64,000 nucleotides of DNA from Struthio camelus (Eukaryota; Chordata; Aves; Struthioniformes; Struthionidae): assembly GCF_040807025.1 (NCBI RefSeq), contig NC_090944.1:110298238-110362237 (forward strand). The letters are read 5' to 3'. A model generated the notes under the pieces. That model saw nothing but the letters and a program-made list of their open reading frames with translations, was not told the origin of the DNA and ran no database searches. A program made the position numbers and the translations under genes. Below are positions 45,201 to 53,980 of this stretch, one piece after another (within the stretch, counting starts at the first letter, position 1; each line of letters starts with the position of its first letter).

Positions 45201-46099
45201 CAAGACTGCAAATGCTTCTTTCACATTCCTTTGACTAACAGACTACTAGTACCATTTTAGCTAAATGCTAGGCTTTAAAGAGCTATATTTTTCCCTCTCC
45301 AAGCAAACTTTGTTGCCATTTGCTAACCCCTTCTTATGTTTTGACATCAGTATTTTTATATTGCTTTCTAGAGATTTGAATATGTACAGTTTCTCCATAT
45401 TGCTTCATGTTAAATGTGATAAGGTTTGTGATAAAATGTGATAAATGTGATTTCTTTTTAAATTTTTCAAAGTAGAATGGGAGGAAATTTTGCCTCAAAA
45501 TGTTTGCGTTAACCTGTTACCAGCTGCAGAGTTTTTTCTACAATTGTAACATTTATAATACAAATTTCTTTTGCACTGTGTAAATCTCAACCCTACAGTG
45601 TCGTCTGTATGTGTCTTACGTGCATTTAGAGAAAATAGGAGGATTTTTTCAAAGTCGCTGGGAATGATTCGTCATCTGATCTTCCTGTTCAATTATTTCT
45701 TTAGTATGACTTGATGCTTAAAAGCCTCTTATACTTTTTTCCTACAGAATTGCCGATTGCAGTTAAAAAGTATTTTCTTTTTTTTTTTTAAATGAAACTG
45801 ATTATATTATCGCATTTTGTAACAGATGCTTCTTCATTATGCATTTTTGGCAAGGTTTTCTCTTTGCCTTTTATTCTCTCTCCCTGGTATTTCTCTTAAT
45901 TATATAGACTTCAACACAGATGTAGTTTTTCATGACAGAGAATAATAGATTGCTTTTGTCAGGACATACGACTTTGTTCAGAATTAGTAACTTTTCAGTT
46001 CAAACAATGTTAAATTTGTTTATTCTGCTTTTCTATTTATAGGAGTCTTTCAAATTCTACATAGAAAAATGGAGGAAAAGAAGATCTGCAGCATCATGA
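3462..46099 (+). CDS. LRPPRC: LRPPRC, 3' part: 15 coding exons for the C-terminal 551 residues (mitochondrial PPR protein)
   Basis: LRPPRC is a leucine-rich pentatricopeptide-repeat RNA-binding protein. With SLIRP in the mitochondrial matrix it stabilises mitochondrial mRNAs and supports their polyadenylation (family knowledge). Fifteen exons, each with AG/GT borders and compatible phases, join into one open frame of 551 complete codons plus stop. The product aligns throughout with the C-terminal 40% of vertebrate LRPPRC. Strong landmarks include [13 protein letters not shown] (about residue 57), [11 protein letters not shown] (about 113), [11 protein letters not shown] (about 250), QVRRDYLK (about 271), [12 protein letters not shown] (about 397) and [11 protein letters not shown] (about 523). 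Helix-turn-helix PPR-like units are visible, for example around residues 222-249. The least conserved stretch is the acidic linker in the 22820-22907 exon. The first exon starts on the last base of a codon, so upstream exons and the mitochondrial targeting sequence lie left of the window. Human LRPPRC has 38 exons; if the structure is conserved these are exons 24-38. Listed exons: 3462, 4231, 17868, 18205, 22551, 22820, 26839, 30536, 34017, 36456, 36755, 39938, 41420, 44540, 46043. Confidence 0.97.
3832..3861. repeat. Perfect 13-bp inverted repeat, 4-base loop
   Basis: The arms cattagtgctaat and attagcactaatg are exact reverse complements around acat. It lies 246 bases after the first window exon. 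Confidence 0.95.
4231..4337 (+). CDS. LRPPRC: LRPPRC window exon 2
   Basis: Acceptor tctcttcag, donor gtggga (a weaker match than most here). The split Val codon completes at 4231-4232 and the exon ends in phase 0 after ...ARKVIE. It carries the near-invariant [19 protein letters not shown] helix pair of a PPR unit. The upstream bases of the open frame are intron. Confidence 0.95.
7095..7115 (+). repeat. G-run G13-A-G7, quadruplex candidate
   Basis: Twenty G in 21 bases in a long LRPPRC intron, on the transcribed RNA sense. Confidence 0.9.
7549..7572 (+). repeat. T24 homopolymer
   Basis: Uninterrupted T tract in an LRPPRC intron; not followed by a usable acceptor. Confidence 0.9.
9233..9260 (+). 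repeat. A28 homopolymer
   Basis: Uninterrupted A tract in an LRPPRC intron. No upstream retrogene body was recognised. Confidence 0.9.
17868..17936 (+). CDS. LRPPRC: LRPPRC window exon 3 (69 bp)
   Basis: Acceptor ttttgcag, donor gtatat. Exactly 23 codons in phase 0, encoding [18 protein letters not shown] and onward to SSNQ, which matches the family's TPGIRARSARLQWF segment. It follows a 13.5 kb intron. Being symmetric (0-0), its skipping would not shift the frame. Confidence 0.95.
18205..18295 (+). CDS. LRPPRC: LRPPRC window exon 4
   Basis: Acceptor tcaaag, donor gtaagt (consensus). Thirty codons plus one base encode [18 protein letters not shown] and onward to LLQLC, one of the best conserved parts of the family. 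The ATG at 18205 is internal and is not a start site. Its donor lies within about 50 bases of a sense-oriented LTR-like insertion. Read-through into the intron stays open to a stop at 18430-18432. Confidence 0.96.
18340..18894 (+). mobile_element. Probable solo LTR of an endogenous retrovirus, sense orientation
   Basis: About 550 bases that differ in composition from the surrounding intron. It ends with the typical LTR sequence of an AATAAA signal (18831-18836), a short R/U5-like stretch and a terminal GTAACA at 18894. A T-rich motif (ttgttaaatcatt) is repeated just upstream of the signal. No internal retroviral genes follow, so it is a solo or truncated LTR. The left boundary is uncertain: I could not find a clean TG start or a target-site duplication. 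Confidence 0.55.
18831..18836 (+). promoter_or_regulatory. AATAAA poly(A) signal inside the LTR
   Basis: Canonical hexamer in the LRPPRC sense direction, 536 bases after the donor at 18296. In an LTR this signal normally ends viral transcripts. Here it could end LRPPRC transcripts that fail to splice. Confidence 0.55.
20389..20880 (-). mobile_element. CR1 LINE fragment, 3' end at the left, antisense to LRPPRC
   Basis: Starts with gaatcacaga, the complement of the CR1 3' terminal repeat. It then tracks the CR1 3' region in order: the ctcagagctagaacaactt part, cctccctgaacaacctattc, ttgaccagcctcag, agaagagtctgactcag, ctcttctccaagttcag and aactggacacagtactct. Divergence and small gaps indicate an old, 5'-truncated copy with no coding capacity. 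CR1 of this type is abundant in birds and other sauropsids. Confidence 0.85.
22551..22693 (+). CDS. LRPPRC: LRPPRC window exon 5
   Basis: Acceptor cttttttcag, donor gtaatc. It completes the split Asp codon, then gives 47 codons ending in phase 0. The product includes [20 protein letters not shown], matching the family's W..ADAVWNKIQEENVIPRE PPR unit. Confidence 0.95.
22820..22907 (+). CDS. LRPPRC: LRPPRC window exon 6 (variable linker)
   Basis: Acceptor ttttaaag, donor gtaagc. Twenty-nine codons plus one base. It encodes a charged, Ser-rich linker ([18 protein letters not shown]) followed by [11 protein letters not shown]. Similarity to mammals is weak here, but both junctions are in phase and the neighbours are secure, so the call rests mainly on position and phase. 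Confidence 0.88.
22908..26838 (+). other. LRPPRC intron, 3.9 kb
   Basis: AT-rich intron. A short inverted repeat with 11-bp arms sits at 23105-23143. I see no other feature. Confidence 0.8.
26839..26962 (+). CDS. LRPPRC: LRPPRC window exon 7
   Basis: Acceptor is a T-rich tract ending tttttag, donor gtaagg. Two bases complete Glu, then 40 codons, then AT of a split Ile. It encodes [19 protein letters not shown] and then [20 protein letters not shown], a typical PPR helix-turn-helix ending in the AETHIKGF junction of the next exon. Confidence 0.95.
26963..30535 (+). other. LRPPRC intron, 3.6 kb
   Basis: Mostly AT-rich. A GC-richer block at about 27180-27480 ends in an AATAAA at 27457-27462 and may be a transposon remnant, but its family is not recognised. 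Confidence 0.75.
30536..30624 (+). CDS. LRPPRC: LRPPRC window exon 8
   Basis: Acceptor gcttcttttag, donor gtatgt. It completes the split Ile, then encodes [16 protein letters not shown] and then [13 protein letters not shown], nearly identical to the family's [19 protein letters not shown]. It ends on the first base of an Asp codon. Confidence 0.96.
30625..34016 (+). other. LRPPRC intron, 3.4 kb
   Basis: Contains a strong splice-acceptor-like site at 31210-31211 after a long T-run, and a pure pyrimidine tract at about 33042-33082. Otherwise nothing recognisable. Confidence 0.75.
33042..33082 (+). repeat. Polypyrimidine tract with CCCCTCTTT units
   Basis: About 40 bases of only C and T, containing repeated tttcccctc units. 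A candidate for triplex (H-DNA) structure. Confidence 0.85.
34017..34221 (+). CDS. LRPPRC: LRPPRC window exon 9 (largest here, 205 bp)
   Basis: Acceptor tcttcactag, donor gtaagt. It completes the Asp codon, gives 67 codons and ends with AA of an Asn. The product begins [20 protein letters not shown] and runs to [11 protein letters not shown], matching the family's TLKTVLDQ..PSRLAVTRVIQA segment. Confidence 0.95.
34222..36455 (+). other. LRPPRC intron, 2.2 kb
   Basis: AT-rich, with a small repeat (gagctatagagctatagag) near 35091. I see no other feature. Confidence 0.75.
36456..36595 (+). CDS. LRPPRC: LRPPRC window exon 10
   Basis: Acceptor tttttcctag, donor gtaagt. It begins by completing Asn ([15 protein letters not shown]), and ends [10 protein letters not shown] plus one base. 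The human counterpart reads NNNIDAAIENIENML. Confidence 0.95.
36755..36870 (+). CDS. LRPPRC: LRPPRC window exon 11
   Basis: Acceptor ctctttgcag, donor gtaatg. It completes a Phe codon, then encodes [20 protein letters not shown] and onward to DDARSLLQ, ending in phase 0. This is the most conserved block in the C-terminal region. The open frame continuing past 36870 is intron read-through. Confidence 0.97.
38387..38428. repeat. TA/TATG microsatellite
   Basis: (TA)n running into TATG and TATATG units in an LRPPRC intron. Confidence 0.9.
39363..39386. repeat. TC-rich microsatellite
   Basis: CT dinucleotide repeats with one TG interruption, in an LRPPRC intron. Confidence 0.85.
39938..40012 (+). 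CDS. LRPPRC: LRPPRC window exon 12 (75 bp)
   Basis: Acceptor ttctttag, donor gtataa. Twenty-five codons, symmetric phase 0-0, beginning [20 protein letters not shown]. The family has RCGAI.EQ..ILL at this place, always following DDAR.LLQ. It is small enough that gene finders could miss it. Confidence 0.93.
40013..41419 (+). other. LRPPRC intron, 1.4 kb
   Basis: Contains a short TTTTA pentamer repeat at 41211-41236. Nothing else is recognised. Confidence 0.75.
41211..41236. repeat. TTTTA pentamer repeat
   Basis: Several tandem TTTTA units with one shorter unit at the left. Confidence 0.85.
41420..41504 (+). CDS. LRPPRC: LRPPRC window exon 13
   Basis: Acceptor aatctcatag, donor gtaatt. Twenty-eight codons plus one base encode [20 protein letters not shown] and onward to MRCY. 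It corresponds to the family's ..SVLELIPEL..KEEAYNSLMKSY. Confidence 0.93.
41505..44539 (+). other. LRPPRC intron, 3.0 kb
   Basis: Contains a 20-bp exact direct repeat at 42247-42266 and 42273-42292, and an A-run near 42650-42665. No exon or known transposon seen. Confidence 0.75.
42247..42292. repeat. 20-bp direct repeat, two copies, 26-bp period
   Basis: The sequence tagccttgtatactctgaca occurs twice, separated by six bases (tggata). No divergence between the copies. Confidence 0.97.
44540..44682 (+). CDS. LRPPRC: LRPPRC window exon 14
   Basis: The acceptor tract is T9 followed by a C-run, ending cctcag; donor gtgagt. It completes Glu, then 47 codons in phase 0. The product ([19 protein letters not shown], later [11 protein letters not shown]) matches the last PPR unit and the diagnostic AGEPVPF.EPP tail of the family. 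Confidence 0.96.
44683..46042 (+). other. LRPPRC last intron, 1.4 kb
   Basis: AT-rich. A short TGTGATAAA-type repetition lies at 45416-45450. I see no other feature. Confidence 0.75.
46043..46099 (+). CDS. LRPPRC: LRPPRC window exon 15, terminal coding exon and stop
   Basis: Acceptor ttctatttatag. Eighteen codons ([18 protein letters not shown]) then TGA at 46097-46099. The human tail is ESFEFYAQQLRKLRENSS, the same length, so the stop is the genuine end. The bird tail is more basic (WRKRR). Confidence 0.95.
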   Translation, partial: ESFKFYIEKWRKRRSAAS

Positions 46100-46175
46100 A
46101 CAAATGATCTTTTACGCTTTAGTTGTTTATGAACATGTTTAAATATTACATTCAATAAAAAATTTAAAAACCATG
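46100..46175 (+). other. LRPPRC: LRPPRC 3' UTR, proximal form
   Basis: From the stop to an inferred cleavage point about 15 bases after the AATAAA at 46154. That makes a very short UTR of about 75 bases. The exact cleavage base cannot be read from sequence. Confidence 0.7.
46154..46159 (+). promoter_or_regulatory. LRPPRC poly(A) signal AATAAA
   Basis: Canonical hexamer 55 bases after the stop. It is followed at 46171-46190 by a GT-rich stretch (gttgttctgtgt) of the kind that binds CstF. Both elements together make this a convincing poly(A) site. Confidence 0.8.
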
Positions 46176-46517
46176 TTGTTCTGTGTAATTTTTAATATAA
46201 ATACTGTGTTTAAGCAGCACTTTCCATAGCTATAATTAATAGAAACATTCATTAATTGAAATGCTTTTCTCCTGTTAAAATTGCTAGTGAAATATTAAGA
46301 TGCAGTTTTTTAGGCTATTCCTCTATTTTGATCTTTGACCTGCTCTGACCTGAATTGTATTCTGGCTCCTGTTGCTTCATCAAATATGTATATATGAAGA
46401 AAGTTGCTAGAGATATATGTAACTGTAACTTAGCCAACTGTCCTGTCCTTCATTTTTCTTTCCCTGATCAATGTATTTTGGGGAGGAAAGTAGATTCACT
46501 TGTACTTACTGAGAAGA

Positions 46518-46523
46518 AATAAA
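46518..46523 (+). promoter_or_regulatory. Possible distal LRPPRC poly(A) signal AATAAA
   Basis: A second hexamer about 420 bases past the stop, followed by T-rich sequence with tgtacttctgtgt. A third AATAAA lies at 46999-47004. Either could give longer LRPPRC 3' UTRs; use is inferred only. Confidence 0.35.
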
Positions 46524-46602
46524 GACATCTTTTGGTTAGATTTCTCCTGAATGTACTTCTGTGTAAAATATCTCGTTAGGGGGTTGGATGTTAGAGGGAG
46601 GT

Positions 46603-46623
46603 CAAACAAACAAACAAACAAAC
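46603..46623. repeat. AAAC tetramer repeat
   Basis: Five tandem CAAA units, about 500 bases past the LRPPRC stop. Confidence 0.9.
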
Positions 46624-49600
46624 ATTTATACCTTTTGCCTTAGCTTGTGTGTTGTACTTATGTAGAGTCTTTAATCCACTCTCATATGTATTAGTCCTGT
46701 TATTTATGGCTGTAAGAACTGCGTGTCCACTAGAAATGCTTTTTAAACAAGAGTTATGTTACTTGCAGGGACAGCACTTGTTTACGTGCTAGGAGACTGA
46801 CAAACACGCTTTAGTTGTATAAATGTGGGAGTTTGCATAACCTATAAACCTGTGAAGTTTTACAGTCCGGAGTGGTGGGATCTGAAAATAATGCACTCCT
46901 CTAAACTACTAACATGAAAGGGTGCATAGGAAGTATGTCCTTTATCTCTGTGAATGATGATGGAAACCCCCAAATCTGTGTGTCAGTATCCCCAATGGAA
47001 TAAAGTAGCAAGGCAGGTTTTAATAAATGTTATGATTTGATCCCCTAAAGCAAGGCTCCAAATGAGCCTTCACTATCTGTGAGTGTTTAGGTTTGTGGGT
47101 GTTTTTTTAATTGTTGGTTTTGTTTTGCATTTTTAGTTAATTTACTTTGTCTTTGTTAGGTTTTCTCATAAGCAAGCCTGTATAAGTCAGGAAGAAATTG
47201 GGACCTGATTTTTTTCAGTAAAATTTTAAGTTAACCTAAACTAGCGAGTATACTTATAAATGCACAGAGTATTCATATTGTACTGGGGAGTGGGGGGGGG
47301 GGGGAGGGCATAACTAGATGAGGCAGAAGGGAAGGATAAATTTATTTTCCAAGCAGACTGGTTGAATCCCAGCTATGAGCTTCGTCTGCTGCATTGGTCG
47401 TATGGCTTTATGATAACCTTCACTACTAGTATGCAGCTTTTTTTGTCCTCTCTTGGATTTGGTGAGGGTGAATCTCTGGTTTTAGAATTCACCTAGTAGT
47501 AGTAGTCTTTCAAGGACACTACTATAATCCAGAATGAGGTGGGGAGAGGTGAAAAATCCTGGAATATGAATGCAGATGGCTCTACATAGGAACTAGAAAA
47601 TATACACTAGACAACATTCTCTACCTACGTGGTTTTAGCTATCTTGCACCTCTTGTGCCTGTATTACCAAGATCATGGCATTAACAGGTGAAATTTCTTT
47701 CATAACTTAATGGTTGTGTGCCCTATCTGAAAGCAAGGCTAAGCAGTACTCAGTTTATTTCATTTTAAAATGAAGCTACGTGAATTGTGTCTCAGTGTAA
47801 TAGCAACATAATTGAAGACTGTGTCAACTAGTGTGCAACCCTTTCTCTAGTGCCACAGCTCTTGATTTTAGAGGTTATCTTATGAATCTCAATTTCACAG
47901 CAATAGCTGTGTTCCAGTAAGTGGAGTCAAATCTGAGCATGAGCCAAGGCAATAGGCCTTTTTGCTTTCTAAACCGGACTAGCAGTTTGAATAAGGAAGA
48001 GCAGTGAAATTATTACTTGAAGCAAACACTAAGTCATTGCAGAGGGAAGGGGTAATGGCAGAGGTCTGTAGATTTGAACCAGCTTTGCTGGCAAGGAGGA
48101 GGAACCCTATGTGGTGGTGGACCTTCCAATGCTTGACCAGGTGCAATTTATTGTCAGGTGCTGCATCCTTCATCAGTCCTGTGTTACGGTACTAGCAGCT
48201 TGTGTGTTCCCTGGCTGCTGCCTATCTCCACAGCTCTTCTGAGGCAGAAAAGAAACACGTAACGCAGCAGCATGGGCCTATCTGTCTAGCCCTGCCTTGG
48301 TAGTTGTGATTGTAAGCGTGCGCCCCCATTCACATCAGGCTGTGCCTTCTGGGGCACTTTTTTCTCCCATTGAAGCCTTTAGAACAAGTGCATTGCTGAC
48401 CCCAGCTGCCTGCTGCTAGTGTCAGAGCTAGATGTCTGACCATGCCAGGGTCCTGTGTCTGTATGTTTTCTTGCAACTTGCTTGACCGGAGCTCTAACCG
48501 GATAATGGCCTATCATTTTATAGTTGCAACTTGGAAAGTAAATGTGAAGGTCTGTAACTGAAGAATGTAGATTACATTGCTCTTCTCTCTGAAAGGCCAC
48601 TTGCTTTTTGAGCAACCGCATGGGAAGTCGTGGACTGAACAAGCCCACTGCCAAGGCAATTAAACCACAGGGTGAGCCGCTACTGAAGCAGGCTAAGAGC
48701 AAACAGCACCAGGGCTTTGTGGCAGCAATGGCACATGGGGGAAGGTGCAGGCTGACGACTTGTGACCATATTGCCATAGCCCTGGCCCACGGAGCTTAAA
48801 TATTATTGTGGCAGAAAAGGGGAGGCAAGGATTATTCAGGATAAGGAAAGACTGCCGTTGTGTCATATTATTTCTGAATTTCTATTCCAGTAAATGTTTC
48901 ATGTACAATTAAAGAATGATTGCACAGAGGAATATAGTCTCTCCTGTCTTTAAAATGTGGGACAGTGAGGGATTCATGCCAGCCTGGGACACAGTCATCT
49001 CAGTCTAAACCGATGTTGCACTAGGAAGGTTTTGCAGAATCGGCATTTGTGCCATCTCTACTATAATATGCTTGAAATGATAAGTTTCTTGTGCGTTGGT
49101 GTGCTCTGCAGCCCTATGAGCCTCAGCCATTTCAAGCATGAAGAAAAATACAATTTAGAAGGTTAACATTTCTTCACCAAATATGTAGGCAGTTTCATTA
49201 TTTATTTAATTCTTTTTTTTTTTTTTAATATTCAAAGTGAGAAACCTGTAAGATGACAAAATGCAGAATGGCAGTTTTGTGAACTTGTCACAGTAATTTA
49301 TTAGCCCAGATACAAAACTTACTCTGTCATACTGACCATAGCATTTTACTTATCCCTGTAAAATAGAATTATTTGCCACTGGCTAGTGGATAACTGGAAT
49401 TTTGCAAGATTTAGAGCAGGTGTGGTATCCTGTAGGTGTCTGTGAGATAGCAGTGTGCTTTTCCAGAGGCTCCATGGGAAGCTGATAGTGTGCTGATATG
49501 AAGTGACCTGACACATTCCTGTAAAAAGTGAATTGTGTGAGCATGTATATGTTTGCCTAATAGTGTGTCTTGATTGGGTAGAGAGGACTGGAGGAAGCTT

Positions 49601-52600
49601 GCTGCTTGAATTGAGATGACTTAATGTCACTGCTGTGCCCTATGCTACGTTACGGACTCTCTTCTTTCCCCCACCTCCCTGTGGGGGTGGGAGGAGGTTG
49701 CTTTTTGTTTTTTAAGCTCAACAGAGGAAAAGTTTCCCCGTTAACTACAAATATAGTCACTTTGCAGCGTGATAATTATATGCTGTAGTTTTATCATTAT
49801 CTACTAAAACAGTTCATTTAGCTCATTGTCTCCTGAGACCCTTTTCTATAACAAGAAATGTAGCTTGGTAGGTTAGTGGTTGTCTTTAGACTTCCTTAAT
49901 ATGTATCCACTGTGGAAAAATGAGTAGCTGAAGCAGTTGTATATTTGGCAGTGGCAGCTCGGAAGGTTTTCTGTAGGTGGTTACCTGAGTCAGCAAGATC
50001 CCCTCTGTAGTTCAGTGACGGCTTTGGTGACGGCAGGATCGTAAGTGCGTGTACTGGCAGAGGAAATGTGTCCACCAGAACGTCACAGTCTTTACTGCTG
50101 TTCTCAAAGGTGTGATACTTCCAGGCTCTCCAGGAACGCAATAGAAGAGGAAGTGACAGAAGCGACGAGGATGTGATGAGATATGTTTTGTTGTTTGACC
50201 GTTGTGAGAAATTTGTCTGCATCTAGAAGGAAAGTCCAATTTCCAGTGCCGTTATGTTGTTGCAGTAAAGGTGAAAAATGGGCATGAATTCAGCCTTTTA
50301 CCAAAGATTTCTCTGAATTTCTTTAAATTGTTCTCATAATTTCTGTGTAGAATCAACTGCAAAATTATCTTTTCAGAATGGCTGCAGCCTGCACTGGCTT
50401 GCAGTACTTTTAGAAATCAATAATCAGAAGAAACCCAATATTGTCATTTAGGAGAGTGGCTCCAAATGAGATCATAACTGAATCCAAGGACATCATTCTG
50501 AGTCCTTGAATGAGTGTGCAGATCATCAGCTGCATGAGCAAAGTTCTAGGTTTTCCTTTACTTACAGAAATAGGAGCAAATATGGAAGTTCGAGATTTGG
50601 GTTTTCTCTACTATTTCCTGTAATTATCAAAAGGAGATAACAGAAGCTGTCTCATGCAGCACCCACTATAGACGGGCATTCCACTTGGTCCTACTTTCAG
50701 ATACAACTATTAACACAAGGATTTTCATTGGCAGTCAAGGTGGTTAACAAAACCGCTGGGGACCTCTGCCTTTCTCTTGGCTCCCAACCTGTCCTCCTCA
50801 TCCACTTTTCCGTAAGGATCCCTAGCAGCAGCAAGGCTGTTACGGGTGAGGAGGCAGCTAAACCCCACTCGGTGAAGGATCAGCGCTGCCTGGAACTAAG
50901 CCTGGTAAAGCAGGTCCCCTCTCTCTGCCTTTCCACCCCAGTGAGCCATGCTGCTGGTAGTCCTGCAGAAGACTTGAAGAAATTGAAGAAATAGGAGCCT
51001 CATAAAGTGCCAAAAATCACAAGGGAAGCTTGTTCCAACCACAGCCTCTTACACCTCATGCTCCTCCAACGAGAAAGCAGCTGTAGGAACCAGGTTCCTG
51101 TTGTTAGTAGTACAAAGAGTGGTTTGAAAGACTGAGTCTAACTACGGGACATTGCTTAGCGCTGGTGCTGTTGTGATTTCTTTGCATGTTCTGATATGTG
51201 ACTTGAAATTAGGCAGTAACCAGAGCAACTGCATTAGGTTGCTGAGCCACTAGCAAGTATAGGCATACTCTGAAAAACCTCCTGCATAAACCAAAAATAA
51301 ATCAAACAATTGTCCTTGTTACTTGCTAAGTTTCCTGGAATTTTCTTTTCATTAGTTTAGGTTGTAGCTTGAGCAGTTTACATATGGAAGTTAGCTTAGC
51401 TATAAAGCTTAATCATCTTTAGCAATTGTCAATTTTTAGGGCCTTCAGTGTCCTCTGTAAATAAAATTACACTCTAAAAATTTGAAATATGATAAAAAAT
51501 GTATGCTTACTGGAAAATCCATTATGAGCCATGTATCTGTACGCTTTGCTTAAACAAGGCTTTTGCACTCCTTTGTGATTGTGTTGACTTAGCCTGATTT
51601 TGAACATTAATGTTCAGAGTGAGAGAGCTAGTAATATCTCATGTCACACCTGATTAACCGCTCAGCGTTCCACAGAGGAAAGCGGCTCTGATCTAGAGTG
51701 ATAGCCGAATCCATATATTATGTTAAACTCATTTAAAAAAAAAACTCCAATTTTCATCTTTTCTTTATATTTTTAATGACAGTCCCATTTTTCATCATCT
51801 GCAGCATATATAAAATATTGTTTTCCAAATTGTTTTTATGCCTAGCAATACAATTTCTGTATTTGAGTGTCTTTCTCACTGTCATCAATAACATTATACA
51901 TTTGTCTAAATTCAGCAAGTAAAAACAAGGTTGAAAACTATGTTTTATACCACTAGCTGCAGGGGGCATAAAATTACGGTAATTTGTGGCTTTACTGCTG
52001 TCAGTCATGCACAAGGGTTTTTTCAGTGGAAATTTATCATGCGTATGGCACCGAGGGTACTACAATGCTGCAATGCATTTTTATAGTATGAAAGCATTAA
52101 GAAATCCCCTGCGAAATGTGCAAAGCTAAATATCCATTCACCTTTCTTTCTTCTTGCTTTTGAAAAGGGGCAAATCCGAAGCACATGCGTCCAAATCATT
52201 TGGCAGGCCTGAGCCCTACTGAGATCAGAAAGTGTGCTTTGCCAAGTAACCATAATACGCCGCCAAACTGCTCTCTTACCTGATTATTCGGAGAAGAAGG
52301 GGCTTCTCTGAGAAGGCCAAAGCAGCCATACCGTGTGATGCAAAAGGCCAGTGTCATTTTGCTCAGGCTTACCCGCAGAGGGGTGTGGGGATGTTGGCTT
52401 TGTGATTGCTCCAGCTGACCTGAAATACCATGGCAGCCTCAAAGGGCGATGCCAGCTTGCATCTCTATTGCTAGGAATTACAAGCCAAAAAGTTCATTAG
52501 GGGTATGCTAAAAAAGCAAGAATGCCACGAGCTCTCTGCCTGTCTCAGCTGAGATCAGATGCTCTTGGGGCAGTGGCTGCCACGTTTCCCCTTTGACTTA

Positions 52601-53802
52601 CCAACCTGCGAATCTAATCTACGCTGTCCCGTGCTACGTCCTGCTGGCGACAGCAGTTAATTAGGACCGTGTATGTCCTGTTTTTGAAACTTTTCAGTTT
52701 GTACACTATGTTTCATTGTTGGCTGTTTTGGAACTCTACTTTTTTGGCTTCATGCTTTTCTCCAATTTCTCCACTGTTATAAAGGAATTGGCTATTTTAA
52801 GTAACCCTTGCAAAACATCTTGGCGTTTACTGCAAAGCAAGAGATTAGCTAGTACTTGATTCTTTTAGGGCGCTCTGTTTGGTATCGAGATTTGCATCAT
52901 GAGAAGGAAAACTTACTCTGATCTTGTCAGGCACAAACTGCTGTTAGAGGTCACAGTGGCATTTCAGAGGTGCTCTAGTTTTTCTTCTGACCTTGTAGAT
53001 GAAGCATGAAGTCTTTTTTATTTAAAAAACAAAAACGAGCAGAAACGCTCTTCTAAGCTTTCTCCCTGAACCTCCCAGTAAATGAAAGCAAGTAAAGAGT
53101 GTCTTGAGGAATGATGACGTTAACGAACATGTTGTGTATTGTTACCAGGTACTGGGAATTTATTGTAAATATGGTGTTCTGTAGGTTTAGCTTTTGACTA
53201 TTTGTGAATGTTTATAGGTCTCCAATTACTATGCATTTGTTTGAAAACTCAGTACTGAAGTGATAGGAGAACATCTTGTGGGCTTATTTGTCTGTGTACA
53301 AAATACAAATTCTTTTTGGCGCAAGCGGCATCGTTTGGTTACTCGCTGTATGAGTTCTGGCCAATATTTTAACGTTTGTGCCTCTAACCCCACTGTTAAA
53401 ATATATGAAAAATTTAAGTGAGGCAGAAACAGTACTGGGATATGCTAATAAGGCTAGCAAATTGTGACTCTGATTAGATGCTTCAGAGTAGCAAAAGACC
53501 CGAGTGTGCTGGTGAGGAGAGATGCTGGTTCCAGAGCCGTGGTGTGGAGGTTCAGGAGGTCCTTTCAGCTGCAGTTTCTTATCATTGGAAGTATTGAAAG
53601 TATCAACTTGTTGTGACCATGAAAGAGAAAGAATACCAACATAATTTGCAATTCAAAGTAAATCCGTATGTTTGATTTGATGAAAAATCAACATCACTAA
53701 ATAGTTTTATATTTAATTACATAAACTAGCAACAACACTTGTAATAATTATGGATCCAGATTCAGATTGCTTGCTAGATATTTTCTGAAAAAAATTAGCT
53801 AA

Positions 53803-53803
<1 letters not shown>

Positions 53804-53838
<35 letters not shown>

Positions 53839-53980
53839 ATATATATATATATATACACACACATATATACGCAAGCATACTTACACACACATGTATTGTA
53901 TATCTGTGCCTGCATATACATGTACATATACATACATGTATACACACACATGCACATAAAGAGATATATATATATACAAA
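53804..53980. repeat. Composite TG / TA / CA microsatellite
   Basis: A (TG)15 tract is followed by TATG and (TA)n, then CACA, and further alternating TA/CA/CATG blocks to about 53980. Almost every step is purine-pyrimidine alternating. TG and CA halves flank a TA core, making it partly self-complementary. The tract gives spurious cysteine/valine or isoleucine/tyrosine open frames on both strands. Confidence 0.95.

Noticed and set aside
48379..48777. 132-codon open frame on the minus strand
   Set aside because: No recognisable domain, low-complexity-free but unfamiliar sequence, an overlapping plus-strand frame in the same GC-rich patch, and no splice or promoter context. Most likely chance.
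53108..53180. snoRNA-like box C motif (atgatgacg)
   Set aside because: No box D or terminal stem at the right distance, and it is not inside a host intron.
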